From Avedoeria sp964651245 (lineage in GTDB: Bacteria; Chloroflexota; Anaerolineae; Epilineales; Epilineaceae), in contig CAZYVI010000008.1 in NCBI GenBank assembly GCA_964651245.1, forward strand, positions 1 to 64,000: 64,000 nucleotides of DNA. Direction: 5' to 3'. Within the stretch, counting starts at the first letter, position 1. Every line of letters starts with the position of its first letter. Below are positions 40,800 to 50,254 of this stretch, in pieces. The notes beneath the pieces are model-generated. The model was given only the letters and a program-made list of their open reading frames with translations, ran no database searches and was not told the origin of the DNA. Position numbers and translations under genes: made by a program.

Positions 40800-42284
40800 T
40801 CAATCCGGCGTCGGCGGGTCCTCGAGGTCGAGGATGGCCAGTGACGCCGGACCGTCGACCGGCCGAACCGTGATCGCCAGCCGCCGGCCGTCGCCGGACC
40901 AGGACGGGGGCCAGCGCGGTTCGACGTCGTCGGCGACGCGTGTCGGCCCGCGGGTGCCGTCCGCTTCGACGAGCGCCAGCCCGCCGTCGGCGAGCACGAC
41001 CGCCAGGCGCCGGCTGTCCGGCGACCACGCCACGCGCAGCGCCCCGCCGTCGAACCGCCGCGTCCGACCGCCCGTGGCGGCGTCGACGGTGAGAACCGCG
41101 CCGGCCTCGACGACCGCGAACGACGTCCCGTTCGGCGCCCAGCGCGGGTCGCCGGCCGGGGGCACGTCGCGCCGCACCGGGCCGTCGACTTCGGCGATCC
41201 GGGCGCCGGCGAGGGCCGGCCGCCCCTGTTCGAGCGTCACGACCGGCGCGATGAGCCAGCGCCCGTTCGGCGCCGCCAGCTGCCAGCCGTCGGGCAGCGC
41301 CGGCGGCGGCGGCAGCCCGACCCACGCCGCCAGCCCCTCGATCGCGCCGCTCTCCCCGTCGACCAGGGCGACGTCGAGCGCGCCGCCACCGGGCAGTCGG
41401 ACGGGCCGCGGCACCAGCAGCCGGCCATCGGCCAGCCAGATCGGGCGAGCCGGGTGGTCGCCGTCGTCGGCCCAGGTCAACTGGCTGATCTGGCGGGCGG
41501 CGGCGGCGCCGACGTCCAGTCGCCACAGTCCGCCGGCGGCGTCGATCGCGGCGGCGACGAGCTCGCCGTTGCCCGCGGCGCGCCACGCGAAGGCGTCGGC
41601 CGCCACGCCGGCGGGATAGCCGGCCACGGGCTGCGCCTGTCCGTCGGCGCCGATGAGCCAGGCCCGGTCGGCCGCGGCGGCCAGGACGGTGATGCCGTCG
41701 GGCGCAACGGCCACCGAGCGCGGCGCGACGTCGGCGAACGGCGGCGGACGGTCGGACGCCATGTCGATGAGCAGGTCCGGCGCGCGGGCGACGACGAGCC
41801 GGCCGTCGCCGCGCCAGGCGGCAACGGCGTCGCGGCCGGGCGCGGCGACGACGTCGCCGCTGTCGTGCGCCCACGTCGGGGGGTCGATCGTCGCCACGGC
41901 CGCGCCGGCGGGTCCGGCGTCGGTCGCGACGGCCGCGCGCGGGCCGGCGTCGATGACCCACAGCCGGCCGAGATCGCCGTCGACGCCGCCGGCCTCGGCG
42001 GTGAAGGCGACGACGTGCCGGCCGTCCGGCGACCAGGCGCCGAACGTCAGGGGCGCCGCGCCGTCCGGGGGCGGCCCGACGGCGCGCCGCCGGACGGCGT
42101 GCGGGGGGGCGGGGGGTGCGGCGCGATCGAGCGCGCCCGGCGCGTCGCCGGCCAGGGCGGTCGCGACGTCGGCGGGCAGCGGCGGCTCGACCGCCGCTGC
42201 GGTCGCCTGGGCGGGCACGGCGGTCGGCGCGCCCGGCGGCCCGCAGCCGGCAGCGCCGGCCAGGGCGATCAGCGCGATCGGCAC
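40800..42284 (-). CDS. putative lipoprotein with a TolB/WD40-like beta-propeller
   Basis: 494 residues from GTG 42284, which gives a short signal M-P-I-A-L-I-A-L-A-G-A-A-G-C with a lipobox but no basic residues. Longer in-frame starts (GTG 42356, TTG 42365) would place the start inside or beyond the terminator hairpin of the upstream gene and are less likely. The body has propeller motifs such as W-S-P-D-G-R-H-V-V-A-F, W-S-P-D-S-R-R-L-A-V and W-S-G-D-G-R-R-L-A-I, with an Asp-box-like spacing. It is similar in style to the propeller lipoprotein encoded just downstream, so the pair may be old duplicates. Function unknown. Confidence 0.72.
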   Translation of the reverse strand: MPIALIALAGAAGCGPPGAPTAVPAQATAAAVEPPLPADVATALAGDAPGALDRAAPPAPPHAVRRRAVGPPPDGAAPLTFGAWSPDGRHVVAFTAEAGGVDGDLGRLWVIDAGPRAAVATDAGPAGAAVATIDPPTWAHDSGDVVAAPGRDAVAAWRGDGRLVVARAPDLLIDMASDRPPPFADVAPRSVAVAPDGITVLAAAADRAWLIGADGQAQPVAGYPAGVAADAFAWRAAGNGELVAAAIDAAGGLWRLDVGAAAARQISQLTWADDGDHPARPIWLADGRLLVPRPVRLPGGGALDVALVDGESGAIEGLAAWVGLPPPPALPDGWQLAAPNGRWLIAPVVTLEQGRPALAGARIAEVDGPVRRDVPPAGDPRWAPNGTSFAVVEAGAVLTVDAATGGRTRRFDGGALRVAWSPDSRRLAVVLADGGLALVEADGTRGPTRVADDVEPRWPPSWSGDGRRLAITVRPVDGPASLAILDLEDPPTPD

Positions 42285-42313
42285 GGCGGCGCGCCCGCCC
42301 CCGCCATGACGAC

Positions 42314-42352
42314 AACGACCCGGCCGCGCGGCGAAGGCGCGGCCGGGTCGTT
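42314..42352 (-). terminator. strong terminator after the LysM-glycoside hydrolase gene
   Basis: A perfect 16-bp stem (AACGACCCGGCCGCGC, 42314-42329, with 42337-42352) closes a 7-nt loop, 53 nt past the stop of the gene at 42406. No T-run follows on the minus strand. Confidence 0.7.
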
Positions 42353-42405
42353 GCACGGTCGACAACCGAGGGTGGGGACGTGGTCGTCCGGGAGCGGGCG
42401 GTCGG

Positions 42406-43776
42406 CTACTTCGGCATGCTCTTGAGGCGCTCGTAGGCTGGGCGCGGCGCCCAGTCGTTGCGCACGATGCTGAAGGCCGCCTTCTCGTCGGCCGGGCCGG
42501 CGACCGGCGCGAAGTTCAGGTTCCAGACGAACATCGGCCCGACGAAGCCCCAGCGGCGGGCGAGGTTGAAGGCGTCGACGAGGTACTGGGCCTGCTCGCC
42601 CTCGCTGTTCTGCCCGGCGTAGCCATAGCCGGGCGCCGGGCCGGCGCCGGTGTTCTCGACCGACGCCCAGCCGAACTCGGTCGGCCAGATCTTCTTGCCC
42701 CCGTCACCGTTGCGGACCATGACGTTGCGGTAGGCCAACATCGTGCCCTGGAAGTAGAACGAGCGGTGGCCGCTGAAGTCGGTCTTGCCGGGCGCCGACC
42801 AGCCCACGCCGGCCGTGGCGGGCTTGTTGTAGCCGGAAGGATGGGCGCCGACGGCGTTCGCGCAGCCGCGCAGACCGGCGGCGTACATCTGGTTGAGGTA
42901 GGTCACGTCGTCGATGGCGAGGTGGCTGTTGATGCCGGTCGGGGTCATGGCGCCGCTGACGACGACGGCGTTGGGATCGGCGGCCTTGATGGCGCGGTAG
43001 CTGGCGCAGAGCAGCTGGACGTAGCGCCCGGCCGAGAGCGGCTCGTTGCCCCACTCGTAGTGCAGGTTCTGCTCGTTCCAGACCTCGTAGGCCCGGACGC
43101 GGCCGCGGAAGTGCGCGGCCATCCGGCCCATGAAGTCGGCCATCGTGTTCGGATCGGCCGGCGGGCCGGCGACGCCGCGGTCGGTGTTGCCGGGGCGGGC
43201 CCAATCGGGCGCCTTGACCACGCTGAACAGGACGTTGATGCCCTTGGCGTTCGCCTGGTTGACCAGGTTGTCGAGGCCGCTGAAGTTGGCCTGGCCCGGC
43301 GCGCCCTCGTAACGGAACCACTCGACCTGCTGCTTCACCCAGTTGAAGCCGATGTCGGCGACGGCGTCGACGGCGCGCTGGTCGCCGTCCGGGGCGTGGA
43401 CTTGGATGCCGTAGCCGAAGCCGGCGGGCGCGGCCGCCACCGGGGCGGCGGCGGGCGGCGCCGCGGCGTTCGGGTCGGCCGGCGCGGCCGGCTGGGCGGG
43501 CGCCTGGCGCGGCGCGGCGGGCTGGCCGCCGCTGCAGGCGCCGGCGCCGGGGATCGTCAGCTTGGTGCCCGGGGCGATGCGGTTGGCGTTGGCAATGCGG
43601 TTGGCGGTTTGGATGCGCTTCCAGTCCACGCCGCACTTGGCGCCGATGCCGCTGAGGGTATCGCCACCCTTGACGGTGTAGGTCGTGTCGGCCAAGGGCG
43701 CGGCCTGGGCGCGCGATTCGATCATGGTCAAGCCGGCGACAGCCACCAGGGCCGCCACGAGATGACGCCTTCGCAT
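42406..43776 (-). CDS. secreted LysM domain plus TIM-barrel glycoside hydrolase
   Basis: 456 residues. Signal peptide about 1-26, and one LysM domain (about 31-76: Y-T-V-K-G-G-D-T-L-S-G-I-G, then A-N-R-I-A-P-G-T-K-L) that binds peptidoglycan or chitin-type glycans. A Pro/Ala linker to about 118 leads to a clan-A-like glycosidase. The proton donor would be Glu235 in E-V-W-N-E-Q-N, and the nucleophile Glu367 in W-P-T-E-F-G-W. Both sit where GH5/GH39-type enzymes have them. The LysM anchor suggests it acts at the cell wall. A TATAAT lies 123 nt upstream on the minus strand. Substrate not decided. Confidence 0.88.
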   Translation of the reverse strand: MRRRHLVAALVAVAGLTMIESRAQAAPLADTTYTVKGGDTLSGIGAKCGVDWKRIQTANRIANANRIAPGTKLTIPGAGACSGGQPAAPRQAPAQPAAPADPNAAAPPAAAPVAAAPAGFGYGIQVHAPDGDQRAVDAVADIGFNWVKQQVEWFRYEGAPGQANFSGLDNLVNQANAKGINVLFSVVKAPDWARPGNTDRGVAGPPADPNTMADFMGRMAAHFRGRVRAYEVWNEQNLHYEWGNEPLSAGRYVQLLCASYRAIKAADPNAVVVSGAMTPTGINSHLAIDDVTYLNQMYAAGLRGCANAVGAHPSGYNKPATAGVGWSAPGKTDFSGHRSFYFQGTMLAYRNVMVRNGDGGKKIWPTEFGWASVENTGAGPAPGYGYAGQNSEGEQAQYLVDAFNLARRWGFVGPMFVWNLNFAPVAGPADEKAAFSIVRNDWAPRPAYERLKSMPK

Positions 43777-43898
43777 CGGATACAGCCTCCTACAAGGGGT
43801 ACAAGGCGGTGCGCGACCCTGCGGTGGCGCGCCCCGCGGCGGCGGAACGGGCGGTGGCCGGCGGCCACCCGCGACCCGTCCCGGCGGGAACCGGCGGG

Positions 43899-43904
43899 AT
43901 TATA
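43899..43904 (-). promoter_or_regulatory. possible -10 box for the LysM-glycoside hydrolase gene
   Basis: A perfect TATAAT on the minus strand, 123 nt before the ATG at 43776. No clear -35. Otherwise the 282-nt region 43777-44058 shows no gene. Confidence 0.35.
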
Positions 43905-44058
43905 GCGGTCGGGGATGGGCGCGCCAGTCGCCTCTGTCCCGGCCGGTCGACCGCCGTGGTCCGCCGCTTGCTCGCTCCGTCGACGCCGGCCGAGCGCGCC
44001 GGCGATCCCCAGGGCGGCGCGGCCGCCGCCCGTCGCGACCTCGAGGAGCACCCCGACG

Positions 44059-44367
44059 ATGGCCCTGCCCGAGACGCGCTTGACCCTGGCCGTGCGCGCC
44101 GTGGAGCGCGCCCTGCCGACGGCCCCGACGCCCGACCGACTGGCGGCCTTCCGCACTGCCTACGCCGCGCTGGCCCGCCTGAGCGCCGGCGACGACGCCT
44201 GGACGGCCGAGACCTTGGACGCGGCCTGGGCGCTGGCCAGCGACGGCTGGCCGCGCGCCGTCGAGCTGACGACGGTGCTGGCTGACCTGGCCGCCGCGCA
44301 CGCCGTGATCGTCGAGGTGGCGTCGCCGGGCCGGCCGAAGATCACGCGGCCGCGGCGCGACGCCTGA
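44059..44367 (+). CDS. small helical protein of unknown function upstream of the PHA regulator
   Basis: 102 residues from ATG 44059, with GAGGAG 10 nt upstream; the open frame extends further 5' but that part is low-complexity and has no ribosome-binding site. Ala/Leu-rich helices fill most of the protein (L-T-L-A-V-R-A-V-E-R-A-L, R-T-A-Y-A-A-L-A-R-L). A basic tail K-I-T-R-P-R-R-D-A follows. No signal peptide, no known domain. It precedes the BTAD regulator by 41 nt in the same direction and may be co-transcribed. Confidence 0.5.
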   Translation: MALPETRLTLAVRAVERALPTAPTPDRLAAFRTAYAALARLSAGDDAWTAETLDAAWALASDGWPRAVELTTVLADLAAAHAVIVEVASPGRPKITRPRRDA

Positions 44368-44408
44368 CCGGTTGACCCGCGGTCGGATCGGCGGCCACAA
44401 TCCGACCC

Positions 44409-45284
44409 GTGAGCGCCGATCCGACCGCGGAGGCCCGGGCAGCGCGCACCGCCGACGCCGCCCCGGAGGACCCGCTGGCGGCGGGGATCGCGGCCGCGCC
44501 GCTGGCGGTGCAGACGCTCGGCACGTTCCGCGTCTGGAGCAACGGCGCCGCGGTGCCGGCCGGGGCATGGGGCCGCGACAAGGCGGTCCAGCTCTTCCAG
44601 TTCCTGGTGACGCGGCGCCGGGCCCGGCTCGACAAGGAGCAGATCATCGACGCGCTCTGGCCGGACCTCGACGCGGCGGTGGGCGAGCGCGACTTCAAGG
44701 TGGCGCTCAACGCCGTCCAGCGCGCGCTCGAGCCCCAGCGCCCGGCCCGCGCCGAACCGCGCTTCGTCCGCCGCTTCGGCGGCGCCTACGGCCTCGACCT
44801 CGCCGAAACCTGGCTCGACGCCGAAGCGCTCGAGGCCCACGTGGCGGCGGGCAACCGCGCCCTGGCCGTCGATCCGACCGGGGCGATGGCGCACTACGCG
44901 GCGGCTGCGGCGCTCTACGGCGGCGACTACTTGCCGGAGCGGCGCTACGATGACTGGGCGAGCAGCGAGCACGAGCGGTTGCAGGTGCTGGCGCTGGGCG
45001 CGATGACGAACCTGGCCGAGCTGCTGCTCGACCAGAACCCGCTCGAGAGCCTTCGGTTGGTGGGACGGGTCCTGGCCGTCGATCCGGTCTGGGAGGACGC
45101 CTGGCGAATCGAGATGCGTGCGCACGCCGCGCGCGGCAACCGGGCGCTGGCGGTGCGGGCCTATGAGCGCTGCGTGGCGGCGCTCGACGCCGAGCTCGGC
45201 ATCGCGCCGCTGCCCGAGACCCGCGCCGTCATCGCGCGGATCCGCGCGGCGGCCGAGACGAACGGGGGAGGACAGGGCGCATGA
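44409..45284 (+). CDS. SARP/BTAD-type transcriptional regulator
   Basis: 291 residues. After a 30-residue disordered leader comes an OmpR-like winged helix (about 33-125): L-G-T-F-R-V-W-S-N-G, W-G-R-D-K-A-V-Q-L-F-Q-F-L, then K-E-Q-I-I-D-A-L-W-P-D and V-A-L-N-A-V-Q-R-A-L. It is followed by a bacterial transcriptional activation domain of TPR-like helices (about 130-285: D-Y-L-P-E-R-R-Y-D-D-W, then A-V-R-A-Y-E-R-C-V-A-A-L). Proteins of this type activate promoters through direct repeats upstream of the -10. GTG start. Its stop overlaps the next ATG (ATGA), and a tandem 11-bp repeat lies before the phasin gene. It is therefore the likely activator of the PHA genes. Confidence 0.88.
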   Translation: MSADPTAEARAARTADAAPEDPLAAGIAAAPLAVQTLGTFRVWSNGAAVPAGAWGRDKAVQLFQFLVTRRRARLDKEQIIDALWPDLDAAVGERDFKVALNAVQRALEPQRPARAEPRFVRRFGGAYGLDLAETWLDAEALEAHVAAGNRALAVDPTGAMAHYAAAAALYGGDYLPERRYDDWASSEHERLQVLALGAMTNLAELLLDQNPLESLRLVGRVLAVDPVWEDAWRIEMRAHAARGNRALAVRAYERCVAALDAELGIAPLPETRAVIARIRAAAETNGGGQGA

Positions 45285-45859
45285 CACAGCAGGCGGCATC
45301 GACGGAGCGGGCGACCGAGGCGGGCCGCGACATCGCCTCGTTCGTCCTGCGCTTCACCCAGGACGTCTACACCGACGAGGCCGGCGAGTCGCGCGTCCGG
45401 TGGCGCGGCCACGTCCGCCACGTCCAGAGCGACGCCGAGGCGCGGTTCACCGAGTTCGCCGATGCGGTGTCCTTCATGCAGCAGCGGCTGGCGCAGCTGA
45501 CGATGGACGCCGTGGCCGATCGGTCGCCGGCCGACCAGCGGCAGGCGATGGCCGACAGCCTCCACCTCTGGGAGCGGATGACCAGCGGCTACGCCACGGC
45601 GATGCTCGACGCGTTCAGCCGGACCCTCGCCCAGTCCGAGGCGGTCCGCCAGCAGGTCGGCGAGCAGATCGGGCGGTCGCTGACCTGGTGGGCGCCGTTC
45701 GTCGCGCCGGCTCCGGGGGCGTCGGGAGCGGCGCGGTCCGCGGAGCCCGACCCGGGCGCCCTGCTGGCCGCGCTCGGCGAGCTCGCCCGGCGCCTCGAGG
45801 CGATCGAAGACCGCGCGGCGCGGATCGAGGCGGCGCTGCAGGCGCGAACGGAGCCGTGA
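45281..45859 (+). CDS. helical protein of unknown function in the PHA locus, phasin-like in character
   Basis: 192 residues, coupled to the regulator by ATGA. The first 60 residues include S-F-V-L-R-F-T-Q-D-V-Y-T-D and R-W-R-G-H-V-R-H-V-Q, a beta/alpha mix. The middle is a long amphipathic helix region (S-F-M-Q-Q-R-L-A-Q-L, L-A-Q-S-E-A-V-R-Q-Q-V-G-E-Q). An Ala/Pro linker leads to a C-terminal helix of about 30 residues that looks coiled-coil (L-A-R-R-L-E-A-I-E-D-R-A-A-R). No family recognised. Position and helix pattern suggest a granule-associated or PhaE-interacting protein; this is inference. Confidence 0.65.
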   Translation: MTQQAASTERATEAGRDIASFVLRFTQDVYTDEAGESRVRWRGHVRHVQSDAEARFTEFADAVSFMQQRLAQLTMDAVADRSPADQRQAMADSLHLWERMTSGYATAMLDAFSRTLAQSEAVRQQVGEQIGRSLTWWAPFVAPAPGASGAARSAEPDPGALLAALGELARRLEAIEDRAARIEAALQARTEP

Positions 45860-45884
45860 GCGCGGCGGCGCGCAGCGCCGGCGC

Positions 45885-45920
45885 CGGCTGTAACTCGGCT
45901 GTAACTCCGGGGCCTAGACT
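45885..45920 (+). promoter_or_regulatory. tandem 11-bp repeat plus -10: candidate SARP-type activator site for the PHA operon
   Basis: GGCTGTAACTC occurs twice in direct tandem (45886-45896 and 45897-45907), and TAGACT, a possible -10, starts 8 nt after the repeat (45915-45920). SARP regulators classically bind direct repeats spaced 11 bp, with the last repeat 8 bp before the -10, in place of a -35 hexamer. No -35 is seen here. Initiation near 45927 gives a leader of about 83 nt to the phasin ATG. Confidence 0.6.
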
Positions 45921-46009
45921 GTCGATCGTGTGGCGCGCCCGACGCGCCGATCCCATCGACCGTCGCCCTGCACCGCGCAGGGTGGAGAGCCCTTCGAGGA
46001 GAGACCCCG

Positions 46010-46429
46010 ATGATGCCCGAGACCGTGAAGACCAGCCTGTCGCAGTGGAACGAGATGCTCACCGCCTGGAACCAGTTCAACCTCGAGGCCACGAAGGCCC
46101 AGATGGATGCCCTGGTGGCGCTGCGCGAGCAGTGGAACGTCCTGTTCACCGAGACGGCGAACCGGGTGCAGGAGCTGGCGCAGAAGGAGCAGGCGCAGAT
46201 CCTCAAGGCCGCCGAGGGCTGGCAGGGCCAGTTCCAGACCGGTGTGCACCAGACCACGAAGCTCGTCGAGTCGCTGGGCACGACCGGCCAGGCGATGGCG
46301 CACGAGGCGGTGAAGCTGGCGCAGGCGCAGGCCAAGTCGGCGCAGGCGCAGGTGACCGAGCTCGTGACCGTCGGCCGCGAGATGGCCGAGACCGTCGCCG
46401 AGTCGGCCAAGGTCACCCGCAAGAACTAG
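46010..46429 (+). CDS. phasin family protein
   Basis: Small amphipathic protein that coats polyhydroxyalkanoate granules and controls their size and number. 139 residues, nearly all helix, with heptad-like Gln/Ala/Lys-rich stretches. Examples are W-N-E-M-L-T-A-W-N-Q-F-N-L-E-A, N-R-V-Q-E-L-A-Q-K-E-Q-A, and A-Q-A-Q-A-K-S-A-Q-A-Q-V-T-E-L. The domain matches the phasin_2-type pattern rather than the PhaP of enterics. GAGGAGAG precedes the ATG-ATG at 46010-46015; either may be used. It is followed by a hairpin that would separate abundant phasin mRNA from the synthase genes. Confidence 0.85.
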   Translation: MMPETVKTSLSQWNEMLTAWNQFNLEATKAQMDALVALREQWNVLFTETANRVQELAQKEQAQILKAAEGWQGQFQTGVHQTTKLVESLGTTGQAMAHEAVKLAQAQAKSAQAQVTELVTVGREMAETVAESAKVTRKN

Positions 46430-46477
46430 TCACGCTTCGGACGCGCGTCGCCGGCGGCGGCCAGGGCGCGCGTCGTC

Positions 46478-46515
46478 ATCGGCCAGGGCACGGCTTCCAC
46501 CGGGCCCTGGCCGAT
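46478..46515 (+). terminator. hairpin between the phasin and phaE genes
   Basis: ATCGGCCAGGGC (46478-46489) pairs with 46504-46515 around a 14-nt loop, followed by CGTCGTTTGT. It may be a partial terminator that lets phasin be made in excess over the synthase. Confidence 0.5.
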
Positions 46516-46574
46516 CGTCGTTTGTGCCGCCGGCGACCGCGCCGGACCGGGGCCGATCCGCGGCCGAGCGAAGG

Positions 46575-47804
46575 ATGGACGCCGTGAGCGAGGGTGCCGA
46601 CGGGTTCGGTTCGATGTGGCAGGGCCTGCTGGATGCCCAGCGCCAGATGTGGACGTCATGGGCCGAGTTGGCAGCGGCCGGCGCCCAGGGCGGGGTCTCG
46701 CCGGGAGCGGGCGGCGCGGCGGACCGCACCGCGGCCGCAGCGGCGGCGGGCGGCGTGTCGCCCTGGCCCGGTGCGACGGACGCCTGGATGGCCGCGTGGC
46801 GCCAGCTGGCCCAGCAGGCCAGCGCCGCCTGGACCGCCGGCGCCGACCCGGTGGCGCGCGACATGGCGCAGGCCCTGACGGCCGCCCAGGAGACGATGCT
46901 GCGCTTCGGCGGCTTGATGCAGCAGGGTATGGCGTTGTGGTCGTCGCCGGCAGGTACCGCCGATGACGCCGCCTCCCGGGTCGATGCGTTCGGCCGGCTG
47001 ATGCGCGAGGCGACGACGGCGCCGTTCGGCAGCTGGGCGACCCCGCCCGGCGGCGTCGACGACCTCTGGGCCGGCTACCTGGCCGCGCTCCGCCGGCTGC
47101 CCGGGCCGTGGGCGGAACTGCTCAAGGAAGTACCGGCGACGCCGGCGCGGGTGTTCGGCGGCCAGCACTCCGAGATGTTGTCGCAGACCCGGCTGTTGTG
47201 GGATGCCTGGGAGCGCTCGGCGGGCCGCCTGCTCGAGACGCCCTCGATGGGCTACTCGCGCGAGTTCACCGAGCGGGTACAGCGCGGCTTCGACGCCTGG
47301 ATCGACTACCGGCGCGCGGTGTTCGAGTATGGCGTCGTGCTCCAGGAGGCCTGGGCCTCGGCCGGCCAGGCGGCGGTCGATATGCTGCGGCGCCGGGCCG
47401 AGGCGAACACGCCGATCACGAGCGTCCGCGAGTTCGTGAACGCCTGGTCCGAAGCCACCGACGGCGCGCTCGAATCGGCCTTCCGCGCCCCGCGCTACGC
47501 CGATGCCCAGGCGGCGATGTTGGCGGCGGCGATGCGCTACCGCGTGCGCGAGCGCGACCTGGTCGAGACGTTCCTCAGGATGACCGACATCCCGTCGCGC
47601 AGCGAGCTCGACGAGACTAACCGGCGGCTGCACGCCCTCAAGCGAGAGGTGCGCGCCCTGCGCCAGGCGGTCGCCGCGGGTTCGGCTGCGGCGGCCGATC
47701 GCTCGGCCGAGGCGGGCACGCCGCCGGCGTCGACCACCAAGGCCAAGGGTGCGCGCCGGGCGCCGAAGGACGGCGCCGGTCGACCGGCCGATACGGAGGC
47801 ATGA
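46575..47804 (+). CDS. phaE: class III polyhydroxyalkanoate synthase subunit PhaE
   Basis: Non-catalytic partner of PhaC in class III PHA synthase. 409 residues from ATG 46575; GTG 46584 is an alternative. N-terminal W-Q-G-L-L-D-A-Q-R-Q-M-W-T-S-W is typical, and the middle carries Y-S-R-E-F-T-E-R-V-Q-R-G-F-D-A-W. The C-terminal family block is R-M-T-D-I-P-S-R-S-E-L-D-E-T-N-R-R-L, followed by a short coiled coil, which in known PhaE contacts PhaC. A Gly/Ala-rich insertion around residue 40-70 is unusual. The end is a basic Ala/Lys-rich tail. The stop overlaps the phaC ATG (ATGA). Confidence 0.88.
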   Translation: MDAVSEGADGFGSMWQGLLDAQRQMWTSWAELAAAGAQGGVSPGAGGAADRTAAAAAAGGVSPWPGATDAWMAAWRQLAQQASAAWTAGADPVARDMAQALTAAQETMLRFGGLMQQGMALWSSPAGTADDAASRVDAFGRLMREATTAPFGSWATPPGGVDDLWAGYLAALRRLPGPWAELLKEVPATPARVFGGQHSEMLSQTRLLWDAWERSAGRLLETPSMGYSREFTERVQRGFDAWIDYRRAVFEYGVVLQEAWASAGQAAVDMLRRRAEANTPITSVREFVNAWSEATDGALESAFRAPRYADAQAAMLAAAMRYRVRERDLVETFLRMTDIPSRSELDETNRRLHALKREVRALRQAVAAGSAAAADRSAEAGTPPASTTKAKGARRAPKDGAGRPADTEA

Positions 47805-48895
47805 CGATGGTGCCCAACGTGTTCGCGATCTCGCCCGAGACGTTCGCCCGCGAGCTGGCCGAGCTGAGCCGGCAGGCGGTGGCGGGCGTCGAGACGCTGT
47901 CGCGCATCGACAGCGACGACGTGAAGGTGGGGTGCTCGGCCAAGGAGGCGGTCTGGAGCGAGGACGGCATCACGCTCTACCGCTACACGCCGCGCGTGGC
48001 AGCGCCGAAGCCCATCCCCTTGCTCATCAACTACGCCCTGGTGAACCGGCCCTACATGGTCGACCTCCAGGAGGACCGCTCGCTCGTGCGCAACCTCCTC
48101 GACCTGGGCCTCGACGTCTACCTCATCGACTGGGGGTACCCGACCCGCGCCGACCGCTGGCGGACGCTCGACGACTACGTGAACGGCACGATCGACGAGT
48201 GCGTCGACCTGATCCGGGCGCGGTCCGGCCAGCCGGCGATCCACATCCTCGGGATCTGCCAGGGCGGGACGTTCAGCCTGTGCTATGCGGCGCTGCACCC
48301 GCACAAGGTGAAGAACCTCATCGCCATGGTGGCGCCGGTCGACTTCCACGCCGGCAGCGGCGCCGATTGCGGGCTGCTCAACGCCTGGGCGCGGCCGATG
48401 GACATCGATCTGATGGTCGACGCCATGGGCAACATCCCCGGCGACTTCATGAACCTCGGCTTCCTGATGCTCAAGCCATTCCAGCTCAACGTCGCCAAGT
48501 ACGCTGCGCTGCTCGACATCGCCGACGACGAGATCAAGGTCCGCAACTTCCTGCGGATGGAGAAGTGGATCTTCGACAGCCCGGACCAGGCCGGCGAGGC
48601 CTATCGGCAGTTCCTCAAGGACTTCTACCAGGACAACAAGCTCATCGCCGGCGAGGTCGTCATCGGCGACCGGCGGGTCGACCTGGGGGCCGTCACCATG
48701 CCGGTGCTCAACGTCTACGCCGCCGAGGATCACCTGGTGCCGCCGGCGTCGTCGCTGGCGCTGGCCGGACGGGTCGGCACCGACGACTACCAGGAGCTGT
48801 CGTACCCGGTCGGACACATCGGCATGTATGTCAGCGGCAAGGTCCAGAAGACGCTGCCGCGGGCACTCGTGGAATGGCTCGACGTGCGGTCGTAG
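47801..48895 (+). CDS. phaC: class III polyhydroxyalkanoate synthase subunit PhaC
   Basis: Polymerises (R)-3-hydroxyacyl-CoA into PHA at the granule surface. 364 residues, the size of class III enzymes (class I are about 560-590). Alpha/beta hydrolase fold with the lipase-like box G-I-C-Q-G-G (nucleophile Cys153), Asp310 in A-A-E-D-H-L-V-P and His339 in V-G-H-I-G-M-Y-V-S. L-I-D-W-G-Y-P is the conserved strand near residue 109. The spacing of the triad equals that of known class III PhaC. Translation is coupled to phaE. Confidence 0.96.
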   Translation: MTMVPNVFAISPETFARELAELSRQAVAGVETLSRIDSDDVKVGCSAKEAVWSEDGITLYRYTPRVAAPKPIPLLINYALVNRPYMVDLQEDRSLVRNLLDLGLDVYLIDWGYPTRADRWRTLDDYVNGTIDECVDLIRARSGQPAIHILGICQGGTFSLCYAALHPHKVKNLIAMVAPVDFHAGSGADCGLLNAWARPMDIDLMVDAMGNIPGDFMNLGFLMLKPFQLNVAKYAALLDIADDEIKVRNFLRMEKWIFDSPDQAGEAYRQFLKDFYQDNKLIAGEVVIGDRRVDLGAVTMPVLNVYAAEDHLVPPASSLALAGRVGTDDYQELSYPVGHIGMYVSGKVQKTLPRALVEWLDVRS

Positions 48896-48922
48896 GGCCG
48901 CCGGCGCACAAGGAGGACCGAG

Positions 48923-50116
<1,194 letters not shown>

Positions 50117-50151
50117 GCGAGGCGCGCCACGGCGCGCGATCCCGACGCACG

Positions 50152-50186
50152 ACGAGGGGGCCCGGCATCGCGCCGGGCCCCCTCGT
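50152..50186 (+). terminator. strong terminator of the PHA operon
   Basis: A perfect 15-bp stem (ACGAGGGGGCCCGGC, 50152-50166, with 50172-50186) closes a 5-nt loop and is followed by GTTGG. It lies 35 nt past the thiolase stop. Confidence 0.75.
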
Positions 50187-50254
50187 GTTGGATCCTTGGA
50201 CCACGCACGAACCGGCGATGCCCTGCCGCATCGCCGGTTCGGTGCCGCCGGCGA

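Noticed and set aside
42285..42365. Longer N-terminus for the propeller lipoprotein (TTG 42365 or GTG 42356)
   Set aside because: The start would lie inside or beyond the terminator hairpin of the upstream gene, and the added residues are Arg/Gly-rich and encoded by the stem itself.
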